A DNA stretch of 64,000 nucleotides from Halovulum dunhuangense (GTDB taxonomy: Bacteria > Pseudomonadota > Alphaproteobacteria > Rhodobacterales > Rhodobacteraceae): the NCBI RefSeq assembly GCF_013093415.1, contig NZ_JABFBC010000001.1, positions 682,001 through 746,000 on the forward strand, in the 5' to 3' direction. Below the pieces are notes generated by a model. It was not told the DNA's origin and made no database searches. It was given only the letters and a program-made list of their open reading frames with translations. Shown here piece by piece: positions 55,201 to 64,000 of the stretch. Position numbers and translations under genes: made by a program. Position 1 is the first letter of the stretch. Each line of letters starts with the position of its first letter.

Positions 55201-55977
55201 TTGCATCTGGACGTGGTCGATCTTAGGGCATTCTACTACCGGACCAAGCTTGGCCGTATCGCCCAGCGGGCACTTCAGCAATCCCTGCGCAAACTCTGGC
55301 CCGACACCGCGCACATGACCGTGGCGGGGTTCGGCTTCGCGGTCCCGTTCCTGCGCCCCTTCACGTCAGACGCCCGACGTGTGATATCGCTGATGCCCGC
55401 GCAGCAGGGGGTGATGGCGTGGCCGCAGGGGCTGCCCAACCATTCCGTCCTGGTCGAGGAAACCGCCTGGCCGGTGGCGACAGGGACCGTGGACCGGCTG
55501 ATCGTGGCGCACGGGCTTGAAACCTGTGACCGCGCGAACGCCCTGCTTGAGGAAATCCACCGCGTGCTTGCCCCCGGCGGCCATGTCGTGTTCATCGTGC
55601 CCAACCGCTCGGGCATGTGGGCGCGGCGCGATGCGACGCCGTTCGGCTTCGGCCGGCCCTACAGCTTCGGGCAGGTGGAGACGCTCCTGCGCGCACATGC
55701 CTTCCTGCCCGAGCGGCACGCCGCAGCACTTTATACCCCCCCTTCCCACAAGCGGTTCTGGCTGCGCACGGACCAGGTCTGGGAGGGGCTGGGCCGCAGG
55801 CTGGATGCGCAGGTGCTGGCGGGCGCGCTTCTGGTCGAAGCGTCCAAGCAGGTCTACGCGACGCCCCGGCGCGGCAAGTCCATCATGGTGCCGGGACCGC
55901 TCGACGTTCTGGAGGGGCTGACATACCCCGCGCCCAAGCCCGCCTCGGGCCGGGCGGCGCTGTCGGAGCCGCGATAG
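55201..55977 (+). CDS. Class I SAM-dependent methyltransferase-like protein
   Basis: 258 residues from TTG 55201 ([13 protein letters not shown] after initiation), with GGAAGGTGG upstream. The post-motif regions are clear: [33 protein letters not shown]. Motif I is degenerate: [12 protein letters not shown] replaces the usual GxGxG. SAM binding is therefore uncertain. It is divergent from gloB. Target unknown. Confidence 0.75.
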   Translation: MHLDVVDLRAFYYRTKLGRIAQRALQQSLRKLWPDTAHMTVAGFGFAVPFLRPFTSDARRVISLMPAQQGVMAWPQGLPNHSVLVEETAWPVATGTVDRLIVAHGLETCDRANALLEEIHRVLAPGGHVVFIVPNRSGMWARRDATPFGFGRPYSFGQVETLLRAHAFLPERHAAALYTPPSHKRFWLRTDQVWEGLGRRLDAQVLAGALLVEASKQVYATPRRGKSIMVPGPLDVLEGLTYPAPKPASGRAALSEPR

Positions 55978-56100
55978 GGAAGAATCGTACCCCCCGCTTT
56001 TGCGCAGCACGGTGCGCAAAGCGTCGCAGCCCTTCACAAATCCTTGCGTGCGGCCTTTTTTCGTTGGGCTCCGGACTTTGCTGCACCGCCCCCTGTTCCC

Positions 56101-56129
56101 TTGCCACATCGGGAACGCTCTGCTATCAC
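56101..56129 (+). promoter_or_regulatory. Candidate promoter of the ATP synthase operon
   Basis: TTGCCA (56101-56106), 17-bp spacer, TATCAC (56124-56129), about 95 bp before the atpH GTG. The rest of the 246-bp gap (55978-56223) shows no gene. Confidence 0.4.
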
Positions 56130-56223
56130 CGCGCCGATTTCGCCGGGGTTCCAGCAACCCTGCACGCAGCCGGACGGGACTCGATCGGTCCCGAGCCGGC
56201 TCCATGATTTAGACGGGGTGGTC

Positions 56224-56784
56224 GTGTCTGACACAGCTTCTTTCACTTCGGGCATATCAGGGCGTTACGCGACCGCCCTGTTTGAACTGGCCAGGGAGGC
56301 CGGCAGCATCGATGCCGTCGAGGCGGATCTGAACGCACTCGAGGCTGCGCTTGCCGAAAGCGACGACCTGCGGGCGCTGATCTCCTCGCCGATCTACAGC
56401 CGGGAACAGCAGGCGCAGGCCATGCGCGCCGTCGCTGCGAAGATGGGTCTTGGCGATCTGGTCGCCAACACCGTGTCGCTGATGGCCGCCAAGCGCCGCC
56501 TTTTCGCGCTGCCGCAGACCATTGCCGGCGTGAAGGGGCTCATCGCGCAAGAGCGCGGGGAAGTCACCGCCGAGGTGAAGGCCGCCAAGGCCCTGACCGA
56601 GGCGCAGGCGGCCGCGCTTGCCGAGGCCCTGCGCGAGGCGGTGGGCAAGGATGTCGTGATCAAGACGACCGTCGATGAAAGCCTCATCGGCGGTCTTGTC
56701 GTCAAATTGGGCTCGCGCATGATCGACACGTCGATCCGGGCGAAGCTGTCGAAACTGCAAAACGCGATGAAAGAGGTCGGATAA
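56224..56784 (+). CDS. atpH: ATP synthase F1 delta subunit
   Basis: 186 residues from GTG 56224 ([22 protein letters not shown]); the frame is open upstream but has no homology there. All-helical N-domain, and a C-terminal region with [21 protein letters not shown], the family signature (about 155-175). Connects F1 to the b stalk. First gene of atpHAGDC; atpA starts right after its stop. Confidence 0.95.
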   Translation: MSDTASFTSGISGRYATALFELAREAGSIDAVEADLNALEAALAESDDLRALISSPIYSREQQAQAMRAVAAKMGLGDLVANTVSLMAAKRRLFALPQTIAGVKGLIAQERGEVTAEVKAAKALTEAQAAALAEALREAVGKDVVIKTTVDESLIGGLVVKLGSRMIDTSIRAKLSKLQNAMKEVG

Positions 56785-58317
56785 ATGGCGATCCAAGCTG
56801 CAGAGATTTCTGCGATCCTCAAGGAGCAGATCAAGAATTTCGGCCAGGAAGCAGAGGTCGCCGAAGTTGGCCGCGTGCTGAGCGTGGGCGACGGTATCGC
56901 CCGCGTCTTCGGCCTGGACAACATCCAGGCCGGCGAGATGGTCGAGTTCCCCGGCGGCATCCGCGGGATGGCGCTGAACCTGGAAGTCGACAACGTCGGC
57001 ATCGTGATCTTCGGCTCGGACCGCGAGATCGGCGAAGGCGATGTCGTCAAGCGCACGAACTCCATCGTGGACGTGCCCGTCGGCAAGGGGCTGCTGGGCC
57101 GTGTCGTGGACGCGCTGGGCAACCCGATCGACGGCAAGGGCCCGATCGAGGCGACCGAGCGCCGCGTCGCTGACGTGAAGGCGCCCGGCATCATCCCCCG
57201 CAAGTCGGTGCACGAGCCGATGGCGACCGGCCTGAAGGCGATCGACGCGCTTATCCCGATCGGCCGTGGCCAGCGCGAACTGATCATCGGCGACCGTCAG
57301 ACCGGCAAGTCGGCCGTTGCTCTCGACGCCGTGCTGAACCAGAAATCGGTGAACGCGTCCGACGACGAAAGCAAGAAGCTCTACTGCGTCTACGTCGCGA
57401 TTGGCCAGAAGCGCTCGACCGTGGCGCAGCTGGTCAAGAAGCTCGAGGAAACCGGTGCGATGGAATACTCCATCGTCGTGGCCGCCACCGCATCCGAGCC
57501 GGCGCCGATGCAGTACCTCGCGCCCTATTCCGCGACCGCGATGGCCGAGTATTTCCGCGACAACGGCATGCACGCGCTGGCGATTTATGACGACCTGTCC
57601 AAGCAGGCCGTGGCCTACCGCCAGATGTCGCTGCTGCTGCGCCGTCCGCCGGGCCGCGAAGCCTATCCGGGCGACGTGTTCTACCTTCACTCGCGCCTGC
57701 TGGAGCGGTCGGCCAAGCTGAACGAGGACAACGGCTCGGGCTCGCTGACCGCGCTTCCGATCATCGAGACGCAGGCGGGCGACGTGTCCGCCTACATCCC
57801 GACCAACGTGATCTCGATCACCGACGGCCAGATCTTCCTGGAAACCGAACTGTTCTACCAGGGCATCCGCCCCGCCGTGAACACCGGTCTGTCGGTTTCG
57901 CGCGTGGGCTCCTCGGCGCAGACCAAGGCGATGAAGTCGGTTGCCGGCTCGATCAAGCTGGAACTGGCGCAGTACCGCGAGATGGCGGCCTTCGCGCAGT
58001 TCGGCTCGGACCTCGACGCCGCGACCCAGCGCCTGCTGAACCGCGGTGCGCGCCTGACCGAGCTGCTGAAGCAGCCGCAATACGCGCCGCTGACCAACGC
58101 CGAGCAGGTCATCGTGATCTATGCGGGGACCAAGGGCTATCTCGACAAGATGCCGGTTAACGCCGTCAGCCGCTTCGAGAAGGGCCTGCTCAACCACCTG
58201 CGCACGAACTGCAAGGATCTTCTGGACGACATCACCAACAACGACCGCAAGGTTTCGGGTGATCTCGAAGAGGCGATCAAGGCGGCGCTCGACGCTTTTG
58301 CGAAAGATTTCGCCTGA
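56785..58317 (+). CDS. atpA: ATP synthase F1 alpha subunit
   Basis: 510 residues. Walker [16 protein letters not shown] (about 170-184), [20 protein letters not shown] and the arginine finger in [19 protein letters not shown]. Its ATG follows the atpH stop directly. Non-catalytic nucleotide-binding subunit of F1. Confidence 0.98.
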   Translation: MAIQAAEISAILKEQIKNFGQEAEVAEVGRVLSVGDGIARVFGLDNIQAGEMVEFPGGIRGMALNLEVDNVGIVIFGSDREIGEGDVVKRTNSIVDVPVGKGLLGRVVDALGNPIDGKGPIEATERRVADVKAPGIIPRKSVHEPMATGLKAIDALIPIGRGQRELIIGDRQTGKSAVALDAVLNQKSVNASDDESKKLYCVYVAIGQKRSTVAQLVKKLEETGAMEYSIVVAATASEPAPMQYLAPYSATAMAEYFRDNGMHALAIYDDLSKQAVAYRQMSLLLRRPPGREAYPGDVFYLHSRLLERSAKLNEDNGSGSLTALPIIETQAGDVSAYIPTNVISITDGQIFLETELFYQGIRPAVNTGLSVSRVGSSAQTKAMKSVAGSIKLELAQYREMAAFAQFGSDLDAATQRLLNRGARLTELLKQPQYAPLTNAEQVIVIYAGTKGYLDKMPVNAVSRFEKGLLNHLRTNCKDLLDDITNNDRKVSGDLEEAIKAALDAFAKDFA

Positions 58318-58351
58318 TCCGCAAGCCTCTTAGGGAAGGAGAGTCTGGCCG

Positions 58352-59224
58352 ATGCCAAGTCTCAAGGACCTGAAAATCCGGATCGGAAGCGTGAAGTCCA
58401 CGCGAAAGATCACCAAGGCGATGCAGATGGTCGCCGCGGCAAAGCTGCGCCGGGCGGAGGAATCCGCCCAGGCCGCACGGCCCTATGCCGAGCGGATGAA
58501 CGCGGTGCTGTCGAACCTGGCGCGAGGGGCGAAGAGCAGCCCCTCCGCACCGAAGCTTCTGGCCGGGACCGGTCAGGACAAGACCTATCTGCTGGTCGTC
58601 GCCACCGCCGAGCGCGGCCTGTGCGGCGGCTTCAACTCCTCGATCGTCAAGCTGGCCCGGCAGGAGGCGCGTGCGCTTCTGGCCCAGGGCAAGACGGTCA
58701 AGATCCTGACCGTCGGCAAGAAGGGCCGCGAGCAGCTGCGCCGCGACATGGCGCAGCATCTGGTCGGCCATGTCGATCTGTCCGATGTCAAGCAGGTCGG
58801 CTACGCGAACGCGCACGCGATCGCGACCGATGTCCTCCAGCGTTTCAACGCGGGCGACTTCGACGTCTGCAAGATCTATTTCAACACCTTCAAGTCGGTC
58901 ATCGCCCAGATCCCGACCGCGGTGCAGCTGATCCCCGCCACCTTCGACGAGACCGAAGGCACGGGTGGCACCGTCTATGATTACGAGCCGGACGAAGAGG
59001 CGATCCTTGCGGATCTGCTGCCGCGTTCGGTCGCGACGCAGATCTTCACCGCGCTGCTCGAGAACGCCGCCTCCGAACAGGGCGCGCGGATGAGCGCGAT
59101 GGACAACGCGACGCGGAACGCGGGCGACATGATCGACCGCCTGACCATCCAGTACAACCGCTCGCGCCAGGCGGCGATCACCACCGAGCTTATCGAGATC
59201 ATCGCGGGCGCCGAGGCGCTCTAA
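58352..59224 (+). CDS. atpG: ATP synthase F1 gamma subunit
   Basis: 290 residues from ATG 58352 with AAGGAGAG upstream. N-terminal helix [20 protein letters not shown] and C-terminal [19 protein letters not shown] form the central rotor shaft; GLCGGFNSS lies in the middle domain. Confidence 0.97.
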   Translation: MPSLKDLKIRIGSVKSTRKITKAMQMVAAAKLRRAEESAQAARPYAERMNAVLSNLARGAKSSPSAPKLLAGTGQDKTYLLVVATAERGLCGGFNSSIVKLARQEARALLAQGKTVKILTVGKKGREQLRRDMAQHLVGHVDLSDVKQVGYANAHAIATDVLQRFNAGDFDVCKIYFNTFKSVIAQIPTAVQLIPATFDETEGTGGTVYDYEPDEEAILADLLPRSVATQIFTALLENAASEQGARMSAMDNATRNAGDMIDRLTIQYNRSRQAAITTELIEIIAGAEAL

Positions 59225-60667
<1,443 letters not shown>

Positions 60668-60677
60668 TCCGACTAGC

Positions 60678-60722
60678 GCGGCTGTCCCCGCCGGGGGCAG
60701 CCGCTCGCAGCCCTGGGGCTGC
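60678..60722 (+). other. Two tandem hairpins between atpD and atpC
   Basis: First: GCGGCTG (60678-60684) with CAGCCGC (60698-60704), extended inward by CCCC/GGGG. Second: GCAGCC (60707-60712) with GGCTGC (60717-60722) over CTGG. No T-run, so they should lower or stabilise expression across the gap rather than end transcription. Confidence 0.55.
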
Positions 60723-60777
60723 ATACCGATCCCGGAATTCCCCGCGCCCCGATGGGCCGGTTCAGGAGGAGCAGAAC

Positions 60778-61161
60778 ATGCGTCTCGACATCGTGACCCC
60801 CGAGCGTCAGCTGATCTCGGCCGAGGTCTCCAGCGTTCGCATTCCGGGCGTTGATGGCGACATGACCGTGATGGGCGCCCATGCCCCGACCGTGACCACC
60901 CTGCGTCCGGGAATCGTCAGCGTGTCCGGTGGCGATGCTGCCGGCGAGTTCGTCGTGACCGGCGGTTTCGCGGAAATCTCGTCCGACGGCGCGTCGATCC
61001 TCGCAGAGCGCGCGGTTCCGAAGTCCGAAGCCACGCGCGAAATGCTCGAGTCGATGCTGGCCGACGCCAAGGCGGCCGCCGACATCGCCGAGGAAAGCGC
61101 CAAGGCCGCGGCGCGGATGCGCGTGAATGACGTGACCGAGCTGATGAAGGTCATCGGCTGA
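60778..61161 (+). CDS. atpC: ATP synthase F1 epsilon subunit
   Basis: 127 residues from ATG 60778 with AGGAGGAG upstream. Beta-sandwich N-domain (MRLDIVTPERQLISAEV, GDMTVMGAHAPTVTTL) followed by a short helical C-domain (about 88-127). Last gene of the F1 operon; a terminator follows. Confidence 0.95.
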   Translation: MRLDIVTPERQLISAEVSSVRIPGVDGDMTVMGAHAPTVTTLRPGIVSVSGGDAAGEFVVTGGFAEISSDGASILAERAVPKSEATREMLESMLADAKAAADIAEESAKAAARMRVNDVTELMKVIG

Positions 61162-61187
61162 CGACCCCGGAACGGCGTTCTGTCGGC

Positions 61188-61216
61188 AAGGCGGCTTTCG
61201 AGCCGCCTTTTTCTTT
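61188..61216 (+). terminator. Rho-independent terminator of the atp operon
   Basis: GGCGGCT (61190-61196), loop TTCG, AGCCGCC (61201-61207), then TTTTTCTTTT. Classic form, 28 bp after the atpC stop. Confidence 0.9.
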
Positions 61217-61227
61217 TGCAGGGCCGC

Positions 61228-61257
61228 AAAAGGAAAAGGCGCATTCGTGGATGCGCC
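61228..61257 (-). terminator. Rho-independent terminator of prs
   Basis: Minus strand: stem GGCGCAT/ATGCGCC (61251-61257 with 61238-61244) followed by CCTTTTCCTTTT. Lies 27 bp past the prs stop, facing the atp terminator. Confidence 0.8.
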
Positions 61258-61284
61258 CTTTCGCAACACTTCCTGCTGTTCCGT

Positions 61285-62298
61285 TCAGGCTGCCGGATAG
61301 GCCACCTCGTAGATCGGTGCAAGCGTGTCGTCGTTGAACAGCGACGACACCGAAGTGCCGTTCGCGATGTTCTGGATCGCCTGCGCGAAGATCGGCGCGG
61401 TCGGAATGATGCGGATGTTGGGCGCGTTGCGCACCGCTGTTGTCGGCTGGATCGAGTCGGTGATCACCAGCGATTTCATCACCGAGGCGGCCACCCGCTC
61501 GACCGCCGGGCCGCTCATCACGCCGTGGCTGATATAGGCGTGCACCTCGCGCGCGCCGGTCGATTTCAGCAGGTCCGCCGCCTTGCAAAGCGTGCCGGCC
61601 GTGTCGCAGATGTCGTCCACGATGATGCAGATGCGGTCCTTGACGTCGCCGATGACCGTCATCGAGGCGATCTCTCCCGGTGCCGCGCGCCGCTTGTCCA
61701 CGATGGCAAGGTCGGCGCCGATCCGTTCGGCCAGGTCACGCGCGCGGGCCACGCCGCCCACATCCGGCGACACGATGGTGATGTCGGACAGGTTGTCGAA
61801 ATGGTGCTTGATATCCAGCGCGAAGACCGGCGCGGCATAGAGGTTGTCCACGGGGATGTCGAAGAAACCCTGGATCTGGGCCGCGTGCAGGTCCATGGTC
61901 AGCACGCGCTCGACCCCGGCTTCGGTGATCAGGTTCGCGACCAGCTTGGCGGAAATGGGCGTCCGCGCCTTGGTGCGGCGGTCCTGCCGGGCGTAGCCGA
62001 AATAGGGGATCACCGCGGTGATGCGGTTGGCCGAAGACCGGCGCAGCGCGTCGGCCATGATCAGCAGTTCCATCAGGTTGTCGTTCGCCGGGTTCGACGT
62101 GGACTGGATGATGAACATGTCCTCGCCGCGCACATTCTCGAACACCTCGACGAAGATCTCGGCATCGTTGAACCGCTCCACCCGCGCGTCGCAGAGGCGG
62201 ACCCGCTCGCCGCGGTGAAAGCTCATGCGTCGGGCGATGGCTTCGGCCAGCGGGCGGTTCGCGTTGCCGGAAATGATCTTGGGATGTGCGCTGTTCAT
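61285..62298 (-). CDS. prs: Ribose-phosphate pyrophosphokinase (PRPP synthetase)
   Basis: 337 residues. Motifs: [34 protein letters not shown] (about 98-115), [20 protein letters not shown] (about 128-147), PRPP loop [20 protein letters not shown] (about 222-241). Makes PRPP from ribose-5-phosphate and ATP for nucleotide and histidine synthesis. ATG 62296-62298. Own terminator downstream. Confidence 0.97.
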   Translation of the reverse strand: MNSAHPKIISGNANRPLAEAIARRMSFHRGERVRLCDARVERFNDAEIFVEVFENVRGEDMFIIQSTSNPANDNLMELLIMADALRRSSANRITAVIPYFGYARQDRRTKARTPISAKLVANLITEAGVERVLTMDLHAAQIQGFFDIPVDNLYAAPVFALDIKHHFDNLSDITIVSPDVGGVARARDLAERIGADLAIVDKRRAAPGEIASMTVIGDVKDRICIIVDDICDTAGTLCKAADLLKSTGAREVHAYISHGVMSGPAVERVAASVMKSLVITDSIQPTTAVRNAPNIRIIPTAPIFAQAIQNIANGTSVSSLFNDDTLAPIYEVAYPAA

Positions 62299-62408
62299 GA
62301 CGGACTCGTGAGGAAGGGCCAGTTGGCGCCCGCCTTAGCATCCTGACCCGGCCTTGCAAAGTGCGCAGGGCAGGGCAAGATGGCTGCAAAAGCGCAAAGG
62401 AGGGCCGA

Positions 62409-63005
62409 ATGGCGCGCATCGACTATTATTTCACCGTCCTGTCCCCGTTCACCTACCTTGCCGGGTTGCGGCTTGAGGAAATCGCCGCGCGGCATGGGGT
62501 GGATATCGAGTACAAGCCTTTCAATATCGCCGAACTGGGCAAGCACACCGGATTCGTGCCCTTGCCCCAACGCCCGAAGGCCAAGCAGGAATACCGGTTG
62601 CAGGAACTCGGGCGTATCGCAGCGCATGTCGGGCTGCCGATCAACCTGCACCCGGCGCATTGGCCGACGAACCCGGTGCCCGCCTCGACCGCGATCATCT
62701 CGGCCCAGATGGCCGGGGGGGGCGATGTGGGCAAGCTTGCCTATTCGCTGCTGCGGGCCGAATGGGCCGAGGAAAAGGACATCGCGCAGGATCACGTCAT
62801 CCGCGAATGCCTGTCGGAGGCCGGTTTCGACCCCGGCCTTGCCGACCGCGACATGCTGAGCGCGGTCGAGATCTACGAGAAGAACACCCAGGACGCGCTG
62901 AACGGCAACGTCTTCGGCTCACCGAGCTATGTGGTCGATCACCAGGTCTTCTGGGGCCAGGACCGTCTGGACTACCTCGACCGGCACCTAGAGCGGAACG
63001 GCTAG
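62409..63005 (+). CDS. DsbA-fold isomerase, 2-hydroxychromene-2-carboxylate isomerase family
   Basis: 198 residues from ATG 62409 with AAGGAGGG upstream. Thioredoxin-like fold with inserted helices; DYYFTVLSPFTYLAGLRLEE at the N-terminus (SPFTY instead of CxxC) and NVFGSPSYVVDHQVFWGQDR at the C-terminus match kappa-GST-like isomerases. Glutathione-dependent in characterised members. The natural substrate need not be naphthalene-derived. Overlaps the convergent threonine aldolase gene by 4 bp. Confidence 0.85.
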   Translation: MARIDYYFTVLSPFTYLAGLRLEEIAARHGVDIEYKPFNIAELGKHTGFVPLPQRPKAKQEYRLQELGRIAAHVGLPINLHPAHWPTNPVPASTAIISAQMAGGGDVGKLAYSLLRAEWAEEKDIAQDHVIRECLSEAGFDPGLADRDMLSAVEIYEKNTQDALNGNVFGSPSYVVDHQVFWGQDRLDYLDRHLERNG

Positions 63006-64000
63006 GCCGCGTCGCGCACCACACCCACGAAGGCGTCGATCTCCGCCTCGGTGGTGCTCCAGCCGCAGACCAGCCGGCAGGCGAGCATCTCGTCCGCCGG
63101 CCCCTCGGGGGCGGGGTCGCCGGGCCAGAAGTAGTAATGCGCGCCGGCTGCGTGCAACGCGTCATGGATGCGCCGGGGCAGGGCCACGAACAGCATGTTG
63201 GCATCCACCGGGTGCAGGAAATCCGCCTCGGGCAGGTCGCGCAGGCCATCGGCCAGCCGCCGGGCCCGCGCATTGGCGTCCCGCGCCATGGTCAGCCAGA
63301 GGTCGTCCGCCAGATAGGCCTGCATCTGCGCCGAAAGGTATCGGTGCTTGGAAAAGAGATGCGCACCGCGCTTGCGCCGTCGCTCGAATTCCCAGGCCTT
63401 CGAGGGATCGAACAGCACGACCGCCTCCACGCCCATCAGCCCGTTCTTGGTGCCGCCGAAGCTGACCGCGTCCACGCCGGCCTTCAAGGTCATCTCGGCC
63501 GGGCTGCAACCCAGGCTCACCAGGGCATTGGCGAAGCGCGCACCGTCAAGGTGAACGGGGATGCCGCCGGATTTCGCTATGGCGCAAAGCGCGCGCAGCT
63601 CGTCCAGCGAATAGACGGCGCCGCGCTCTGTCACCTGCGTCAGCGACAGCGCACCGCGCCCGACATGGTGGACGAAATCGGTCGGCGTCGACTCGATCTT
63701 CGCGGCCAGCGCGGCGGCGTCGATCTTGCCGTCGAGGCCGGGCAGCAGGGACAGCTTCGCGCCACCGGTGTAGAACTCCGGCGCGCCGCATTCGTCTTCC
63801 TCGATATGCGCGACCTCGTGGCAATAGACCGTCGCCCAGGGCGGGCAGAGGCAGGCGAGCGCAAGGACATTGGCGGCCGTCCCGGTCGCGACGAGGAAGA
63901 TTTCCGCCTCGGGCGCCTCGAAGATCTCGCGCATGCGGGCGCGGACATCCGCCATGATCGGATCGCTGCCATAGGACGACATGTAGCCTGTGCTCGCACG
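63002..64000 (-). CDS. ltaE: Low-specificity L-threonine aldolase, 5' end cut by window edge
   Basis: 333 codons visible; the frame is open to base 64000, and the preceding residues (RASTGYMSSYGSDP) are conserved, so the start lies outside. PLP enzyme, fold type I: VATGTAANVLALACLCPPWA, HEVAHIEEDECGAPEFYTGG, PVHLDGARFANALV, PLP lysine in VSFGGTKNGLMG (about 200 from the first visible Met). Splits threonine to glycine and acetaldehyde. Only about 15-25 N-terminal residues should be missing. Confidence 0.93.
   Translation of the reverse strand, partial: RASTGYMSSYGSDPIMADVRARMREIFEAPEAEIFLVATGTAANVLALACLCPPWATVYCHEVAHIEEDECGAPEFYTGGAKLSLLPGLDGKIDAAALAAKIESTPTDFVHHVGRGALSLTQVTERGAVYSLDELRALCAIAKSGGIPVHLDGARFANALVSLGCSPAEMTLKAGVDAVSFGGTKNGLMGVEAVVLFDPSKAWEFERRRKRGAHLFSKHRYLSAQMQAYLADDLWLTMARDANARARRLADGLRDLPEADFLHPVDANMLFVALPRRIHDALHAAGAHYYFWPGDPAPEGPADEMLACRLVCGWSTTEAEIDAFVGVVRDAA

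Overview
The window is a GC-rich, gene-dense stretch of an alphaproteobacterial chromosome, most likely from the order Rhodobacterales (Rhodobacteraceae). The pointers are the base composition, the many 4-bp ATGA/GTGA gene overlaps, an F1 ATP synthase operon in the order atpHAGDC, and a gene repertoire typical of that order: TRAP transporter, ArsJ with its dedicated GAPDH, PuuD-type urate hydroxylase and a RutR-like regulator. The species cannot be named from the sequence alone. A glucosylglycerol locus suggests a salt-exposed, probably marine or brackish lifestyle. No rRNA, tRNA, CRISPR array, insertion sequence or prophage was found.

Layout, left to right. (1) 1-7.2 kb: a TRAP carboxylate transporter (dctPQM, running off the left edge) divergent from an operon of IclR regulator, SCP2-type thiolase, acyl-CoA synthetase and a tandem-PPC/DUF296 protein. 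It looks like uptake and CoA-dependent breakdown of an unknown organic acid. (2) 7.2-10.8 kb: ECF sigma factor with a very short anti-sigma factor, a small membrane protein, and an orphan TadE/TadG-like pair. (3) 10.9-18 kb: arsenic operon (ArsR-ArsC fusion, GAPDH, ArsJ), then an SLC13-type permease and a TPC-motif P1B metal ATPase. (4) 18-25.4 kb: glucosylglycerol locus. GgpS, an HAD phosphatase and GpsA are divergent from GalU and glucosylglycerol hydrolase. (5) 25.4-32.4 kb: purine (urate) catabolism: PuuD, HIU hydrolase, a PuuE-OHCU decarboxylase fusion, ureidoglycine aminohydrolase, ureidoglycolate lyase, an NCS2 permease and a LysR regulator. (6) 32.5-45.6 kb: reductive pyrimidine catabolism: PreT/PreA, dihydropyrimidinase, amidohydrolase, omega-aminotransferase and an ABC importer. 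RutR-like boxes lie in front of both arms.

(7) 45.7-55.9 kb: housekeeping and envelope genes: a LysM/solute-binding fusion, NfeD/QmcA, a MotA/MotB-like proton-channel pair with a long coiled coil, ClpA, glyoxalase II and a methyltransferase. (8) 56.2-64 kb: ATP synthase F1 operon, prs, a DsbA-fold isomerase and the 3' part of a threonine aldolase that runs off the right edge.

The most unusual item is a 426-bp cassette inside the pyrimidine operon. It holds a single-domain GIY-YIG nuclease gene flanked by two perfect 25-bp inverted repeats, each of which also folds as a hairpin. It resembles a REP-type element served by a GIY-YIG nuclease instead of a transposase. Also notable are the accessory methyltransferase and VOC genes beside preT/preA, the ArsR operator that overlaps its own start codon, and strong intercistronic hairpins in several operons.
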